Below, piece after piece: positions 26,018 to 34,211 of a stretch of DNA of 64,000 nt. A model generated the notes under the pieces. It was not told the origin of the DNA. It saw only the letters and a program-made list of their open reading frames with translations, and made no database searches. The DNA lies in assembly GCF_965223525.1 (NCBI RefSeq), contig NZ_OZ245005.1, positions 1,178,001-1,242,000 of the forward strand. Direction: 5' to 3'. The stretch is from Leptofilum sp965223525 (GTDB lineage Bacteria; Chloroflexota; Anaerolineae; Promineifilales; Promineifilaceae). Position numbers and translations under genes: made by a program. Positions within the stretch are counted from its first letter, which is position 1; the number at the start of each line of letters is the position of its first letter.

Positions 26018-26952
26018 TAACTCAAGTTGCTACCTTAAAAATATGGCTGACACTCTCAGCCAGAACAAATAATGCGATTTTCAGCTCAAAGCCTGCGGCT
26101 GTGACTGCATGAATGCTCCTCGGCATCCTGCGTGCAATGGATGACCCTGTCGTCTCCACAATCTTGCGATGCAGTTTTATCCAATAAGTGCGCCACGGTG
26201 GATACGGCCGTTTGCTGTTTTTCTTGCGTACAGGACATAGTTTCACCTGTCTTGTCTCATTGATTAAGTCTTCCATGGTGTAATCATTGTAGATTTTGTC
26301 TGCATAGATTTCTGAACCCGTCGGTAGGTCAAACTGAAAGGAGCGCAGGTGAGTCACATCGCTTTCAGAACCCGGTGTTAGGAAGAACTCAACTGGTTGA
26401 CCCTGACTGGTGACCATCAAATGTAGTTTGAGTCCATAGAAGTAGCGGCGTTTGCTCGCAATCTTGCCGCGATACTTCTCTTCTCGATAGAGACGACAGC
26501 GGCGAATGCGCCAATTGTCACACACCACAATAGGAAAGGTATCGATCACGTAAATCGAATCGCTACTGACCCCTTTCCAGTGGGCGCCCAACATCTCGAT
26601 AAAGGTCACGATGTAATGGCTCACTCGATGCAGACGACGTGAATACCGACTTTTGCTCAACATGGTTGGTATGTAGCCGCCTTGATGCAAGAAGGCACGG
26701 GCAAGTTCATAATTGCCGCTAAAAAACAGAGCAGCCACGATTGCTGTGGTGATGACCTCGGAATCGTTCATGCGGCATTGACTGTTTTCATGATGACCTA
26801 AACCAAGCAAAAGGTCGTTAACCAGCGTGTAAATCGCTACAATTTGTTCGTCCATGATTGTCCTCGTAAAAATGGTTTGGTGGTTCAAACCCACTTTACT
26901 TGGCTTTCATGGACTTCACCATTTTTGACTGTTAAGGTAGCAACTTAGGTTA
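26018..26952 (-). mobile_element. IS982-family insertion sequence
   Basis: About 935 bases. Ends: AAGTTGCTACCTTAA at 26024-26038 and its reverse complement at 26932-26946, with TAAC-YY extending both (TAACTC left, TAACCT on the other strand at the right). A clear target duplication is not evident; TTAAA-like bases flank both ends. It holds one complete transposase gene. It lies between parB and a response-regulator gene. Confidence 0.85.
26022..26855 (-). CDS. IS982-family DDE transposase
   Basis: 277 residues from MDEQIVAIYTLV, preceded by GAGGACAATC. IS982 features: SIYVIDTFPIVVCDN (first Asp), YRGKIASKRRYFYGLKLHLMVTSQGQPVEFFLTPGSESDVTHLR, EIYADKIYNDY (second Asp), and the C-terminal block KIVETTGSSIARRMPRSIHAVTAAGFELKIALFVLA (Glu). 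The frame is intact. It includes one ACGGCCGT word (26204-26211), coding KRPYPPW. An ATG 13 codons upstream is in frame but has no ribosome site. Confidence 0.9.
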   Translation of the reverse strand: MDEQIVAIYTLVNDLLLGLGHHENSQCRMNDSEVITTAIVAALFFSGNYELARAFLHQGGYIPTMLSKSRYSRRLHRVSHYIVTFIEMLGAHWKGVSSDSIYVIDTFPIVVCDNWRIRRCRLYREEKYRGKIASKRRYFYGLKLHLMVTSQGQPVEFFLTPGSESDVTHLRSFQFDLPTGSEIYADKIYNDYTMEDLINETRQVKLCPVRKKNSKRPYPPWRTYWIKLHRKIVETTGSSIARRMPRSIHAVTAAGFELKIALFVLAESVSHIFKVAT

Positions 26953-27007
26953 AATTTAGTAATTGTCTTCGGCTGGTGGTGCAAGATGATTGTTTGAACG
27001 CAGCAAG

Positions 27008-27721
27008 CTACTTTTCTGTAGCAACTGCTTTCTCGAGCTTTTCAAAGCGGTAGCCCACACCCCGTTCATTGTGAATATAATCTGGTTGTGTCGGATTCTG
27101 CTCTAGCTTTTTACGTAAATGCCCCACAAAAATTCGCACATAATTAACGTCAAAGGTGTAACTGTCGTCCCATACATTGCTAAAGAGTTCTTCGTGGCTA
27201 ACCACGGCGGGGGATTTTGTAACCAGTGCGAGAAGTAAGGCAAACTCTTTCTTCGTTAGCTTAAGGAGTTGTCCCTCTTTAATAACTTCGCGCTTTCGCA
27301 CATCAACAGACAATGTGCCGTCATTAAACAAAACGCCATCAGGCGCTTTTACCGACCAGCGCAAAGCGGAACGAATGCGAGCGACCACCACTTGTTGGTC
27401 AAATGGCTTGATGATGTAATCATTGGCTCCCAGTTCTAGCCCGCGCACGGTATCTTCGCTGGTTACGTGTGCTGCTGTGAGAATAATAATCGGCACATTG
27501 GATTTTTCACGTATTCGTTCACAAACCTCCCAACCATCAACCACCGGCATATTTAAATCGAGCACAATGAGATCGGGATTGTGCTCTTCTACCATTTGCA
27601 AACCAATCAAGCCATTTTCAGCCAGCAGGGGCACATAGTCATTGTTAAGCAGCAAATGTTTCATAATCAGTAACATTTCACGGCTATCATCAATTACCAG
27701 AACTTTTTCCTTGTTCGACAT
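27008..27721 (-). CDS. OmpR/PhoB-type response regulator (orphan)
   Basis: 237 residues. Receiver domain with VLVIDDSREM (acidic pocket), LIVLDLNMPVVDGWEV (phospho-Asp), ILTAAH (Thr) and YIIKPFD (Lys), then a winged-helix DNA-binding domain (LTKKEFALLLALVTKSPAVVSHEELFSNVWDDSY, HLRKKLEQNPTQPDYIHNERGVGYRFE). No histidine kinase lies beside it. The IS982 element is just downstream, so a former neighbour may have been separated from it. Confidence 0.9.
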   Translation of the reverse strand: MSNKEKVLVIDDSREMLLIMKHLLLNNDYVPLLAENGLIGLQMVEEHNPDLIVLDLNMPVVDGWEVCERIREKSNVPIIILTAAHVTSEDTVRGLELGANDYIIKPFDQQVVVARIRSALRWSVKAPDGVLFNDGTLSVDVRKREVIKEGQLLKLTKKEFALLLALVTKSPAVVSHEELFSNVWDDSYTFDVNYVRIFVGHLRKKLEQNPTQPDYIHNERGVGYRFEKLEKAVATEK

Positions 27722-27926
27722 TAATCACTTGTCCAGGCTGCAAATTTTTGTATAAGCAAAACGGCCGTATCCACACCAACACATTCATTATCTGTCCAGA
27801 TGCTTACAGTTTACTATACGAGGTGCTATTTTTTGAGGCAAGAAAACCTTACAAAAGTCCACTCTTTGACACAGAAACCAAAATCCACGTCACAAATTTA
27901 TTTTTAAACAAGGGTAGGGGAACAAG

Positions 27927-27957
27927 TGTCAACCCCGGTTGACGTTTCACGGGAAAC
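27927..27957. promoter_or_regulatory. parS: parS-like site 2, fused to a near-canonical parS
   Basis: TGTCAACCCCGGTTGAC (27927-27943) is followed at once by GTTTCACGGGAAAC, which differs by one base from the core of the Bacillus-type parS palindrome GTTTCACGTGAAAC. Located between the response regulator and the aldo/keto reductase gene. Confidence 0.75.
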
Positions 27958-28037
27958 ATTTATGTAAATGAATTGCCGATTGTGCCGTTTGGCTTTACGA
28001 TTAGCAGCACTGTTTTTTACACGGTTTTGGAGAACAA

Positions 28038-29558
28038 ATGAGCATTCCTGGCAAAGCAACGGCCGTTGCTACCCAACACTATTTTCAGCAGCACCACAGC
28101 ATCAGCACGTCCACCATACCGGAGCTAGATTGGCAGATAAGCCAAACTGGTTTTGGCAGTTACCGTGTCGCTATCGGGCAGAAAAATCATGAACAAGCGT
28201 TGCGGCAGGCGCTCCAAAGCGGCATTAACCTCATTGACACCAGCAGCAATTACGGCGATGGTGGCTCAGAACGGCTGATTGGCCGCGTCATGGCAGAGTT
28301 AATTGACAGTGACGAAATCAGCCGAGAGCAGGTGGTAGTTGTATCCAAAGTGGGTTATTTGCAAGGGTTTAACTATGCACTGGCCCAACAGTGCAAACAG
28401 GCCGGACGGCCGTTTCCCAACCTGGTAAAGTACGCTGAGGGTCTCGACCACTGCATCCACCCCGACTTTTTGGAAGATCAACTCGCCCGCAGCCTGGAGC
28501 GGCTAAACCTGGAGACACTGGACGTTTACCTACTGCACAACCCGGAATATTACCTAAGCTGGGCACAACGCCGCCCCATCCCCCTAGACGAAGCACGCCG
28601 CACTTATTACCAGCGCATCCGGCTGGCTTTTGAGTTTTTAGAGCAGGCGGTGGTGAACGGCCGTATCCAAAGTTACGGTATCAGTTCAAACAGTTTCCCA
28701 AGCCCAGCCCGCAGCTATACCTTTACCGACCTCAGCCACATCTGGCAAATTGCCCAAGAGATTGGCTCCGACCACCATTTTCGCTGGGTGCAGCTACCCA
28801 TGAACCTACTGGAAACCGGCGCAGCCACTGAAGCAAACCAGCCAGACGGCCAGACCGTTCTGCAATTTGCTCAGGCGCATCATTTGGCTGTGCTGGTCAA
28901 CCGCCCGCTCAACGCCATTGTGCAAGAAAGCCTCACCCGCTTGGCCGATGTATTGCCCCCCAGCTACCCAGCTACACCAGAAGAGGTGTCAACCGCGGTT
29001 GACAGTTGCGTGCAGCTAGAAACCCAATTTGCCAACCAGCATCTCGCTGGCCTGCACCTGGACGACGAGACGAATCAGCAGCTGCTCGATTATCTTTCTG
29101 TGGGGCGAATGTTGGAAGGCAACTGGAGCGGGTTCGGCACATTCCAAAATTGGCAAGACGTGCGGTCTCAATTTATTCTGCCACGCTCACAAACGGCCGT
29201 GGAATTCCTCTCCAACCGCCCAAATTTGCCCGCTGAGGCCGCTTTGTGGCTGGACGAGTACGTGGAGGCAGCAAATATTGCGTTAGCGGCTCTGAGCGCG
29301 TTTTATCAGGAGCAGGCAGCCAAGCGCACCAAACGCATTCAGGAAACGGCCGTCTCTGCCGACCCAGCGTGGCAAGCAAAAACGTTAAGCCAAACGGCCG
29401 TGCGTGCCCTCCGCAGCAGCAAAGGCATCAGCAGCGTGTTGGTGGGAATGCGCCAGCAGCGTTATGTTCTCGACATCCTGGCTGACCTCAGCCAACCAGT
29501 TGTCGTCCAAGACCGCAGCGCATCTTGGCAAACCATGAAGCTGAACAGCAAAAAATAA
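28038..29558 (+). CDS. Aldo/keto reductase family protein with extended C-terminus
   Basis: 506 residues, well above the ~280-330 usual for the family. NADPH-dependent carbonyl reductase fold: catalytic Asp/Tyr in LIDTSSNYGDGGSE, Lys in VVVVSKVGYLQG, His in DVYLLHNPEYYLSWAQ; FRWVQLPMNLLE and VLVNRPLNA follow. The C-terminal ~150 residues are helical and end SSKGISSVLVGMRQQRYVLDILADLSQP, as in the normal AKR end, so the extra length lies in inserts. GGAGAACAA precedes the ATG. A parS-like palindrome is embedded in the gene. Confidence 0.85.
   Translation: MSIPGKATAVATQHYFQQHHSISTSTIPELDWQISQTGFGSYRVAIGQKNHEQALRQALQSGINLIDTSSNYGDGGSERLIGRVMAELIDSDEISREQVVVVSKVGYLQGFNYALAQQCKQAGRPFPNLVKYAEGLDHCIHPDFLEDQLARSLERLNLETLDVYLLHNPEYYLSWAQRRPIPLDEARRTYYQRIRLAFEFLEQAVVNGRIQSYGISSNSFPSPARSYTFTDLSHIWQIAQEIGSDHHFRWVQLPMNLLETGAATEANQPDGQTVLQFAQAHHLAVLVNRPLNAIVQESLTRLADVLPPSYPATPEEVSTAVDSCVQLETQFANQHLAGLHLDDETNQQLLDYLSVGRMLEGNWSGFGTFQNWQDVRSQFILPRSQTAVEFLSNRPNLPAEAALWLDEYVEAANIALAALSAFYQEQAAKRTKRIQETAVSADPAWQAKTLSQTAVRALRSSKGISSVLVGMRQQRYVLDILADLSQPVVVQDRSASWQTMKLNSKK
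28987..29004. promoter_or_regulatory. parS: parS-like site 3, inside the aldo/keto reductase gene
   Basis: TGTCAACCGCGGTTGACA is a perfect 18-bp palindrome and the clearest form of the core seen at 23975 and 27927. It codes VSTAVDS in the reductase frame, which fits a site tolerated within a gene, as is common for parS. Confidence 0.8.
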
Positions 29559-29667
29559 CAGCCAACTTATCACCTACCCATCTGCAAATCTACAACCTTC
29601 CCCAAAATTGTGACCAGCTACTAAAAGCCGTGTCCAACGGTTAGCACATTAAACAAAGGAGCAAAAA

Positions 29668-29868
29668 ATGGATGAATTAGTGAAAGTTGTAACAGAACGT
29701 ACCGGATTACCCGAAGCACAGGCGCAAAAAGCAACCGAAGCGGTTTTGGACTTCCTCAAAGAGAAGTTGCCAGCCCCATTGGCAGGTCAACTGGATAACG
29801 TGCTAGAGAATCCCGGCATGGCAGACCAGGCTTCAAACATTCTGGGTAACTTGTTCGGGAAGAAATAA
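29668..29868 (+). CDS. Small DUF2267-like helical protein
   Basis: 66 residues. Opens MDELVKVVTERTGLPEAQAQKATEAVLDFLKEKLPAPLAGQLDNVLE, like small bacterial proteins annotated as DUF2267-like. All-helical, soluble; role unknown. AAAGGAGCAAAAA precedes the ATG, and a terminator follows. Family assignment is by resemblance only. Confidence 0.75.
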   Translation: MDELVKVVTERTGLPEAQAQKATEAVLDFLKEKLPAPLAGQLDNVLENPGMADQASNILGNLFGKK

Positions 29869-29894
29869 TAGAAAGTAGAAGGATTAGAAGAGAA

Positions 29895-29928
29895 AAAAGG
29901 CGGTGGCTGGGAAGAGTCACCGCCTTTT
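29895..29928. terminator. Two-way terminator
   Basis: 14-bp stem AAAAGGCGGTGGCT with AGTCACCGCCTTTT (one mismatch), 6-nt loop; A-tract and T-tract serve the convergent genes on each side. The minus-strand gene's stop overlaps the right arm. Confidence 0.85.
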
Positions 29929-30298
29929 AGGTTTCATCAGATTGATCTGGCAAAATCTCCTGGTACAGATGCCAACTCCCCAACCGCTGTGCCTGCCCTT
30001 TGGGTGCCCGGTCGTAGTAGATGTCGAAGAGACGGCCGTTGCCCACCTGCACCCGAAAATAGTATCGCCCCACACCCCAGGAACCCCGTTTTGCCGCCTT
30101 TTTCAGATTTTCAGGCCGCATATTGTTAGCCATCCGTCCGCGACGGCCGTAATCCCGCCACTCCTGTAAATTTGCCACAATTTCATGCGTTTCGCCTCGC
30201 CATACAAAGCGTACCGGGCAAGGTGGCAGCTTGGCAAACAGCGGCTCGTTATCAAACGCCACCGTAATTGGGTCACCAATAAAGCGCGTCGGGGTCAT
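29927..30298 (-). CDS. DUF6504-like protein
   Basis: 123 residues. FIGDPITVAFDNEPLFAKLPPCPVRFVWRGETHEIVANLQEWRDY and SWGVGRYYFRVQVGNGRLFDIYYDRAPKG match the pattern of a short family annotated as DUF6504, seen elsewhere beside DNA-damage polymerase genes. Here its upstream partner is a WD40-like lipoprotein gene, with which it overlaps by ATGA (translational coupling). Confidence 0.7.
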   Translation of the reverse strand: MTPTRFIGDPITVAFDNEPLFAKLPPCPVRFVWRGETHEIVANLQEWRDYGRRGRMANNMRPENLKKAAKRGSWGVGRYYFRVQVGNGRLFDIYYDRAPKGQAQRLGSWHLYQEILPDQSDET

Positions 30299-31305
30299 CA
30301 GGGCGTCCAGCTCAAAGAATCAGAGGCAGATTGTTCCAGCAGAAGCCGCACTTCACTGCCATCAGGCTGCATTAAGTACAAACCGGATTGGGTAGCAAAG
30401 GCAATGGTACGGCCGTCTGGAGACAACGACCCGTACTGCCCAACTCGCGCTTCAGAGGTAATTGGCTCCGGTTCGCCACTGCTCACCGGTACGCGCCACC
30501 AACGGGAAGGCAAATTGTGTGCCGCAGCCACCTCAATCCCCAGCAGTTGCTCCCACCAGGTGGCAGAACTCGCCTGCTCGGCCACAGCCGAAAAATAAAG
30601 CCACTCCCCATTTGCAGAGAAAAACGGGCTGTCTAAGGTTACAAAACAGTCGCGCGGCACCAAAACGGTTAGATTGCTGCCATCCGTCTCAGCTAAAATT
30701 AGCTCTGCGGCCAAAGAATCAAGATCAATATTTACGTATGCGAGAAAACGGCCGTCTGGCGACACTCTCGGCCAAATGCCATTCTCAGCCAGCGGTTCCA
30801 CCATGCCCGTAGCCAGTTCCACCCGCTCCAGCGTGGTCGTAAAGGTGAAAGCATCTTCATCCAGGGGCTTTACGTGCGAATAGTAAAGCCATTCCCCATC
30901 TGGCGACCAGGCAGGATTGAAAAAGACCTCCTGCTCGGCGGTGCGCTTGATGAGTAAGCGGGGTTCAGAACGGCCGTCTGCCAACAACAAGTAAAGGCTG
31001 CTATAGCCAAACTGGATTTCATTTTCACCGGGAGAGGGTGCATACGTCATGGCAATCTGGCTGCCGTCTGGCGAAGCGGCCATATGGCTCAGCCACGCAT
31101 TCTGTGGCACTTCAAACAGCGACTCTACATCGCCAGTCGCTACGTCATACCGCATCAATGCCTGGCGATGCGGTTCCTGCAAAATGAAGAAAAGGTTGCC
31201 GTTTACTGTGTCGGTTTCTGGCGGAACGGCCGTTTCCTCACCCCCACCACATGCCGCTAGCAAACCAATCAAGCTGAGCCAAAGCAACAATCGAATCATT
31301 CTCAT
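30298..31305 (-). CDS. WD40-like (TolB-type) beta-propeller lipoprotein
   Basis: 335 residues. Lipoprotein signal MRMIRLLLWLSLIGLLAAC, then repeated blades such as MAASPDGSQIAMTY, AWSPDGEWLYYS, RVSPDGRFLAYVN and SLSPDGRTIAFATQ, the TolB/PD40 repeat. Likely a surface binding or sensing protein. Relative of the gene at 10397-11578 but at normal base composition. Confidence 0.85.
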   Translation of the reverse strand: MRMIRLLLWLSLIGLLAACGGGEETAVPPETDTVNGNLFFILQEPHRQALMRYDVATGDVESLFEVPQNAWLSHMAASPDGSQIAMTYAPSPGENEIQFGYSSLYLLLADGRSEPRLLIKRTAEQEVFFNPAWSPDGEWLYYSHVKPLDEDAFTFTTTLERVELATGMVEPLAENGIWPRVSPDGRFLAYVNIDLDSLAAELILAETDGSNLTVLVPRDCFVTLDSPFFSANGEWLYFSAVAEQASSATWWEQLLGIEVAAAHNLPSRWWRVPVSSGEPEPITSEARVGQYGSLSPDGRTIAFATQSGLYLMQPDGSEVRLLLEQSASDSLSWTP

Positions 31306-31370
31306 GCGGCAATTGTACCCGCTTTTCTAGCACCAGTAATTGAGAAACAAGAAATCGCATGTCGGAATGC

Positions 31371-32582
31371 TTACAAATCAAGGGGAAGCTGGAAGGACGG
31401 CCGTTTTCCATCCAATAGCACATACGGAGCCAGCCGCTTGGTAGCAATGCCCAACTGCCGCAAATGCGTCAGCTCACTCAATCGCCCCTGCCGCCGCGCA
31501 TTGAGGATGGCGTGACTGCTTTTGAGGCCAATGCCGGGAACGCGCAGCAGTTCATCCCGGTGGGCTTGGTTCAGCTCCACCGGATTATGCCGTAAATTAG
31601 CTTGAGCCCAGGCCAGCTTGGGATCAATGTCCAGCGGCAGATTGCCATCCTGGTCAAACGGCATCTCTTCCAAGCCAAAATCATAGTCGCGGAACAAAAA
31701 GGAGGTTTGGTAGAGGCGCACTTTGCGTAATGGGTTTTCGGCCGGTTGATTTTCCAGCGGCGTGTTGGCAATTGGGCTAAAGGGAGAAAAATAGGCCCGC
31801 TGAAGGTGCAATCGCTTCGTTAAATATTCCGTTGTAGACAAAATTTCCACGTCACTTTCCCCTACAGCTCCCACCACAAATTGGGTCACGGTAGAAGGCC
31901 AACGGCCGTTCCAGCCCAGATGTGCTGGTTCCTCCTGCCGAATTTGCTCGATGAGTTGGAACGGGCGTACCAATTCCTCAAAAAAGTGCTTCTTGGGAGC
32001 CAGCAAAGCCAGTCGCTTGTCATTGGGTGCTTCCAGGTTGACCGACAGTCGGTTTGCCAACGTCATGGCCTGTCGCAACTGTGCCTTTTCTGCCCCAGGC
32101 ATCACCTTCAAATGCAAAAATCCCTTGAACTGGTGCTTTTTTCGCAGGATTTCGGCCGTTTTCAGCAGTTTGTCCTGCGTAGCCACGCTCCCTTTGATAA
32201 TCCCCGAACTCAAAAACAACCCTTCCACCATGCCAGCTCGATACATCTGCATAAACGCTTTGGCTAGCTCCTCCGGTTGGAAGGTATGCCGCCGATAATT
32301 TCGCCCAGCGCGGAAGGGACAGTAGTAGCAATTCCGCTCACAGGCAGACGTGAGCAACGTTTTCAGCATCGGCTTCGTCTTACCGCCGGGCAGCACCGCC
32401 TGAGAAATGCCCAAAGCGGCTTGCTTGGCTTCTGTGTGGCGGGGCTGTACCGTCGAATATCGTGGTGTTATCACCTGCCCGCACGGTGCCACCTCTGGCT
32501 TTGGGCTTAGATTGGCCTCTTCAGCCGGTTCCAAGTGCATATTCACAGCAATATCTTGCAGCTTCACAAAGGTATCGGTCAT
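31371..32582 (-). CDS. Putative DNA modification/repair radical SAM protein with HhH domain (TIGR03916-like)
   Basis: 403 residues. Radical SAM motif CERNCYYC (about residue 80), SSGIIKGSVATQDKLL, HLKVMPGA and LSVNLEAPN, then TQFVVGAVGESDVEIL; the C-terminus has a helix-hairpin-helix DNA-binding motif (LLRVPGIGLKSSHAILNARRQG). This layout fits the family usually encoded with a partner of unknown function and a uracil-DNA glycosylase-like protein. No such partner lies here: it is flanked by a lipoprotein gene and a long gene-free stretch. The proposed start (MTDTFVKLQD) has a weak ribosome site. Confidence 0.85.
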   Translation of the reverse strand: MTDTFVKLQDIAVNMHLEPAEEANLSPKPEVAPCGQVITPRYSTVQPRHTEAKQAALGISQAVLPGGKTKPMLKTLLTSACERNCYYCPFRAGRNYRRHTFQPEELAKAFMQMYRAGMVEGLFLSSGIIKGSVATQDKLLKTAEILRKKHQFKGFLHLKVMPGAEKAQLRQAMTLANRLSVNLEAPNDKRLALLAPKKHFFEELVRPFQLIEQIRQEEPAHLGWNGRWPSTVTQFVVGAVGESDVEILSTTEYLTKRLHLQRAYFSPFSPIANTPLENQPAENPLRKVRLYQTSFLFRDYDFGLEEMPFDQDGNLPLDIDPKLAWAQANLRHNPVELNQAHRDELLRVPGIGLKSSHAILNARRQGRLSELTHLRQLGIATKRLAPYVLLDGKRPSFQLPLDL

Positions 32583-33010
32583 ACGGTCAATTATAGAACA
32601 TTCGTTCGCAACTCACAAGCACCAACCATGTACAGGTGGGGCTTTTCAGCAGTCCAACTCTATTAAAAACAGACGCGGAAAACGCGGATAAATCATTGGC
32701 TTTCCGCGTTTTCCGCGTCCCACTAGCTAATCTGCACATACAGGATTTTATGACACTACTGCAAGCTGGTAGGAATTATCCACTGCCACAATGCCAGAAT
32801 TGACGCCCCGCGTCATGGTAGGCAGTCAAAGCGTTACTTTTGGCACGGTTTTGTCACTGAACATGCGTGAAGAAAGCGTTGATTATGATGACTTTTTGAT
32901 GAGCTAGACATCAAAAATGTAAATGAAGATACACAACCACCTGAACAACCGAGGTAAAGTGCAAACATAGTTTTTAGCCGGGAGTCAGGGGAGCTTTCCG
33001 GTAAAGGTAG
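32583..33010. other. Gene-free stretch with a strong hairpin
   Basis: About 430 bases without a convincing gene. It holds the hairpin at 32672-32719 and a plus-strand frame, 32800-32908, reading TPRVMVGSQSVTFGTVLSLN and on to a stop, which might be a degraded remnant. No promoter chosen. Confidence 0.4.
32672..32719. repeat. Perfect 17-bp inverted repeat
   Basis: GACGCGGAAAACGCGGA (32672-32688) pairs with 32703-32719. Each arm holds a repeat of ACGCGGA, so arms can also slip. 14-nt loop. Possibly a dispersed element. Confidence 0.75.
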
Positions 33011-33640
33011 ATGAACAAGATGCGTATACAACAAGAGACGAACGGCCGTCTGCAACCGATACCACGCGGGCAGACAGGGCCTTTTAGAAATGAGTTATTG
33101 GAAGCAAAAGCAGAATTGATTACGGCCGTTTTATGTGGCAAAAGTAGCTATGTGCAGGGAGAAAATGCACCTCTCCGCTACCGGCTGCTAACTGACACGG
33201 CTTTAAGATTGTCTGATCTAGGGCAAACGGCCGCTTACTTCGACCTGATCGATCTGGATTACCAGTACGACCTGGCAAAATGGACGCACAATAATCTGCG
33301 CCTGCTGGCCATCCAGCTCAATGTGCCGCTGCCCAAAGGTGACTGGTGGGCAACACAGAGTGCTGATGACCCCGTAGCCGCCTTCGTGCAATTTTTAGCG
33401 GAAAAAGTGCTGCCGGAAGCAGAAAAGCCAATCCTGCTCTCCTTTGATGAGGCAGATCAGCTACTGAGAGCACCTTTGGCGGCCGATTTTTGGCGGCTGC
33501 TCACCCTGATTGAAGCCGCTCGACTCCAGCAACCTCTATTTGAAAATTTAGTTGTAGTCTTATGGGGAACTGTTTCTTGGGAGTTGTTGGCAGACAACGG
33601 CCGTTTTCCCACTGCTGCCTTAAAACCAATCATTTTGTAA
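33011..33640 (+). CDS. AAA-like ATPase domain protein, probably degenerate/truncated
   Basis: 209 residues. Resembles the start of AAA_35-type proteins (VQGENAP.., FDLIDLDYQYDLAKW, LLSFDEADQLLRAP, LLTLIEAARLQQPLFENLVVVLWGT). The Walker B segment FDEADQLL is good but the Walker A is poor (CGKSSYVQGENAP instead of GxxxxGKS/T in place), and the family normally continues another ~150 residues or more. It may be a decaying gene. GGTAAAGGTAG precedes the ATG. A hairpin, GCGGA-AAGAA-TCCGC at 33651-33665, then a T-run, ends it. Confidence 0.55.
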   Translation: MNKMRIQQETNGRLQPIPRGQTGPFRNELLEAKAELITAVLCGKSSYVQGENAPLRYRLLTDTALRLSDLGQTAAYFDLIDLDYQYDLAKWTHNNLRLLAIQLNVPLPKGDWWATQSADDPVAAFVQFLAEKVLPEAEKPILLSFDEADQLLRAPLAADFWRLLTLIEAARLQQPLFENLVVVLWGTVSWELLADNGRFPTAALKPIIL

Positions 33641-33650
33641 CCGCAGTGGC

Positions 33651-33680
33651 GCGGAAAGAATCCGCAGCTACTATTTTTTT
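33651..33680 (+). terminator. Small terminator-like hairpin (GGAAAGAATCC word)
   Basis: GCGGA-AAGAA-TCCGC (33651-33665) with a T-run at 33674-33680. Compensated relative of GTGGA-AAGAA-TCCAC at 7356. Confidence 0.6.
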
Positions 33681-34129
33681 GACCGATAGACCGCTTCCAA
33701 CGTCTCAACTTGACGTAGGCAGCGGTCATCTTCTTCATTGGGCGTATAGGCCGTGCCAAACCACCCTTCTAAAATTTCTTTCGCCTGTACTTCTGAGGTG
33801 CGTCGGATAGAGAGGCAGAGCAAATTGGCGTTGTTCCACAGCCGGGCACCTTTGGCGGTTTCGGCATCGTCGCACAGAGCGGCGCGAATACCTGGAACTT
33901 TGTTAGCCGCCAAGCTCACGCCCGTCCCGGTCCAGCAAAATAAAATACCCTCGTCGGCTGTGCCATTAGCAACAGCTTCAGCCACCTCACGCGCCACTTC
34001 GGGCCAATCCCGCGCCTCATCTTCCAACGGACCAAAGAGCGTTATGCTATAGCCGTGTTCTTGCACCAGCGCCACCACACTATTAGTCAGATGGCATTTT
34101 TCATCAGAACCAATCGCAATTTTCATCAT
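33671..34129 (-). CDS. RpiB/LacA/LacB-family sugar-phosphate isomerase
   Basis: 152 residues, normal for RpiB. Interconverts ribose-5-P and ribulose-5-P or related sugars. The active-site Cys segment reads CWTGTGVSLAANKVPGIRAALCDDAETA, where typical RpiB has CGTGIGMS; the N-terminal segment is GSDEKCH in place of GSDHAG. Later R in SIRRTSE and ARLWNNANLLCLS fit the fold. The changes suggest an altered substrate. Two ATGs are adjacent (34129, 34126). Confidence 0.8.
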   Translation of the reverse strand: MMKIAIGSDEKCHLTNSVVALVQEHGYSITLFGPLEDEARDWPEVAREVAEAVANGTADEGILFCWTGTGVSLAANKVPGIRAALCDDAETAKGARLWNNANLLCLSIRRTSEVQAKEILEGWFGTAYTPNEEDDRCLRQVETLEAVYRSKK

Positions 34130-34211
34130 TAGTAATTTTTTATGAGTAACTCATAATTTATTCGAGTTTCTCCTCGACTAGAGAAACAAAAAGAAACCAT
34201 TTCAGGACAAT

